Assembly (NCBI GenBank): GCA_020024915.1
Contig: JAHHSZ010000081.1
Coordinates: 1-7,047, forward strand
Direction of reading: 5' to 3'
Length of the DNA stretch: 7,047 bases
From: Fusobacterium sp.
GTDB lineage: Bacteria > Fusobacteriota > Fusobacteriia > Fusobacteriales > Fusobacteriaceae
Shown here: positions 5,930 through 7,047 of the stretch, one piece after another
How positions within the stretch are numbered: position 1 is the stretch's first letter
Layout of the letters: each line of letters opens with the position of its first letter
The notes under the pieces: model-generated
Databases searched by the model: none
What the model was told of the DNA's origin: nothing
Seen by the model: the letters and a program-made list of their open reading frames with translations, nothing else
Translations under genes and position numbers: made by a program

Positions 5930-6202
5930 ATGGAACAATTATTTGGTAAATACAGTGGTATGATCATAACTTTCGTTATCTGGATTGCTGTGTTTTATTT
6001 CCTATTAATACAACCAAACAAGAAAAAACAGAAAAAACAACAGGAGATGTTAGATTCAATTAAAGAAGGTACAGATGTTTTAACTATTGGTGGAATAAAA
6101 GGAACAGTAGTTTCTGTATTAGGAGATTATGTTGAAATAAGAGTGGATAAAGGAGTTAAATTAACTTTCAGAAAATCTGCAATTTCTACAATTTTACAAT
6201 AA
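5930..6202 (+). CDS. yajC: preprotein translocase subunit YajC
   Basis: YajC is a small inner-membrane protein that associates with SecDF and the SecYEG translocon. The 90-residue length fits the family. It has a short N-terminus, one hydrophobic membrane segment (about 11-27, IITFVIWIAVFYFLLI), the conserved QPNKKKQKKQQEM boundary (28-40) and a cytosolic domain with the family block VLTIGGIKGTVVSV (50-63) and a DYVEIRVDKGVKLTFRKSAIS ending. secD and secF, its frequent neighbours elsewhere, are not in the window; the next gene is a cell-wall amidase. It has its own promoter upstream and an intrinsic terminator directly downstream, so it looks largely monocistronic. Confidence 0.95.
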   Translation: MEQLFGKYSGMIITFVIWIAVFYFLLIQPNKKKQKKQQEMLDSIKEGTDVLTIGGIKGTVVSVLGDYVEIRVDKGVKLTFRKSAISTILQ

Positions 6203-6212
6203 TTGGATAGAC

Positions 6213-6245
6213 AGAGGGTGAGATAATTACTTTACCCTCTTTTTT
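6213..6245 (+). terminator. intrinsic terminator after yajC
   Basis: AGAGGGT (6213-6219) pairs with ACCCTCT (6234-6240) in a 7-bp stem that G-U and A-U pairs can extend inward, and a run of six T residues (6240-6245) follows. This is a good Rho-independent terminator 10 bp after the yajC stop. Only 21 bp separate the T-run from the amidase start codon. Confidence 0.88.
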
Positions 6246-6266
6246 CTTAATGATATGGAGAGATAA

Positions 6267-7047
6267 ATGAAAAAATTATTAATACTATTTTTGATTTTGG
6301 GAAATTTTTGTTTGGCAGGAACTATCAGTTCAGTAAGTGAAAAGGAGAGCAAACTGTCCTTTCTATTCTTAGGGAGTACAAAACCAACCTACCAAATAAG
6401 TTATGATTCCTATAATAGATTGATTTTCCTTGAGTTTCCAGGAAGCAATATGTCTACAAAATTAAATGATAAAAACTATACTTCAAAATATGTTGAGGAT
6501 TTTTCAACTGTTAACTATGATGGATCTGTTGGATTTTTTATCAAATTAAATAAAAATATATCTTATTCAACATCTTTTAGTGGTAATGATTTTATTCTTT
6601 CATTCAATGATAAGAGTGGTAAGAAACAGTATACCATAGCTATTGACGCTGGTCACGGTGGTAAAGACTCTGGAGCAGTTGGTTATAAAAAATATTATGA
6701 AAAAACAATAGCTCTTTCTGTAGCAAAATATCTAAGAGATGAACTTCAAAAAGATTTTAATGTGGTTATGACAAGAGATAGTGATGTATTTGTAACTTTA
6801 GGAAACAGACCTAGAATAGCTAATAAAGCTAAGGCAAATATGTTTGTAAGTATCCATGTTAACTCTGCTATTAAAAATACTCTATCTGGAGTTGAAGTAT
6901 TCTATTTCTCTAAAAAATCATCACCTTATGCTGAAAGAATAGCTGCTTTTGAAAACAGTGTTGGTGATAAATATGGAGAGAAAACAAGTAACATTGTACA
7001 AATAATGGGTGAACTTGCCTATAAGAAAAATCAGGAAATCTCTATTG
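6267..7047 (+). CDS. N-acetylmuramoyl-L-alanine amidase (amidase_3), 3' end cut by window
   Basis: This enzyme cleaves the amide bond between MurNAc and the stem peptide of peptidoglycan, usually during daughter-cell separation. 260 codons are present with no stop. Residues 1-17 form a signal peptide (MKK, hydrophobic core, CLA before G18; the cysteine does not sit in a lipobox). Residues about 28-115 are beta-rich and resemble an AMIN envelope-targeting domain, though this is a weak match. The catalytic domain starts near 122: IAIDAGHGGKDSG holds zinc ligand H130, E145 in YYEKTIALS is the second ligand, and H197 in FVSIHVNSA is the third. The conserved late catalytic glutamate would lie past the window edge. 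GGAG (6257-6260) gives the start. The arrangement resembles AmiC-type proteins, but I withhold a symbol. Confidence 0.92.
   Translation, partial: MKKLLILFLILGNFCLAGTISSVSEKESKLSFLFLGSTKPTYQISYDSYNRLIFLEFPGSNMSTKLNDKNYTSKYVEDFSTVNYDGSVGFFIKLNKNISYSTSFSGNDFILSFNDKSGKKQYTIAIDAGHGGKDSGAVGYKKYYEKTIALSVAKYLRDELQKDFNVVMTRDSDVFVTLGNRPRIANKAKANMFVSIHVNSAIKNTLSGVEVFYFSKKSSPYAERIAAFENSVGDKYGEKTSNIVQIMGELAYKKNQEISI

Noticed and set aside
6222..6227. GATAAT inside the yajC terminator loop as an amidase promoter
   Set aside because: The nearest -35-like TTTACA (6193-6198) is 23 bp away, too far, and no other -35 match exists at 16-18 bp.
6267..6320. Amidase N-terminus as a lipoprotein signal
   Set aside because: The cysteine at residue 15 is preceded by GNF, which does not fit the lipobox pattern; ordinary signal peptidase cleavage after CLA fits better.
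1..7047. CRISPR array, tRNA/rRNA, insertion sequence, prophage or defence genes
   Set aside because: No regularly spaced repeats, tRNA-like cloverleaf, transposase or phage-like gene was seen; all coding space is taken by conserved housekeeping genes.

Overview
The window reads as a piece of a low-GC, anaerobe-type chromosome, most likely Fusobacterium or a close relative. This is an inference from the very AT-rich DNA, the A/T-ending codons, strong AGGAGG-type ribosome binding sites, the Firmicutes-type short DnaK combined with a CIRCE/HrcA control circuit, and the dnaJ-yajC-amidase neighbourhood. All six genes lie on the + strand and no credible gene lies on the - strand.

Layout: positions 1-187 are a non-coding leader with a possible weak terminator for an unseen upstream gene, two short AT palindromes, a sigma-70-type promoter (TTGACA, 17 bp, TATATT) and a perfect CIRCE operator. 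Next come hrcA (188-1213), grpE (overlapping hrcA by 8 nt, to 1796) and dnaK (1847-3667). An 88-bp gap holds a 13-bp tandem duplication and a strong GC-rich hairpin. It is followed by a LacX-type aldose 1-epimerase-family gene (3756-4628). dnaJ (4691-5866) follows an extended -10 element, and yajC (5930-6202) follows a well-formed promoter and ends in a good intrinsic terminator. The last gene (6267 to the window edge) is an exported N-acetylmuramoyl-L-alanine amidase, cut off by the end of the window.

Functionally, HrcA should repress the operon by binding CIRCE, which lies just downstream of the predicted transcription start. GrpE (nucleotide exchange), DnaK (Hsp70) and DnaJ (J-protein) form the standard folding machine. 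The sugar-epimerase gene inside the cluster has no obvious role in folding. YajC (Sec translocon accessory) and the cell-wall amidase belong to envelope biology and appear to be separate transcription units.

I see no new defence, mobile or RNA system; this is mostly conserved housekeeping DNA. The points most worth a second look are a CxCxxxCxCxC cysteine cluster in the N-terminus of GrpE, the epimerase gene and hairpin that split dnaK from dnaJ, a dnaJ promoter lacking CIRCE, a DnaK that ends at EVVD, and a terminator placed almost against the amidase start.
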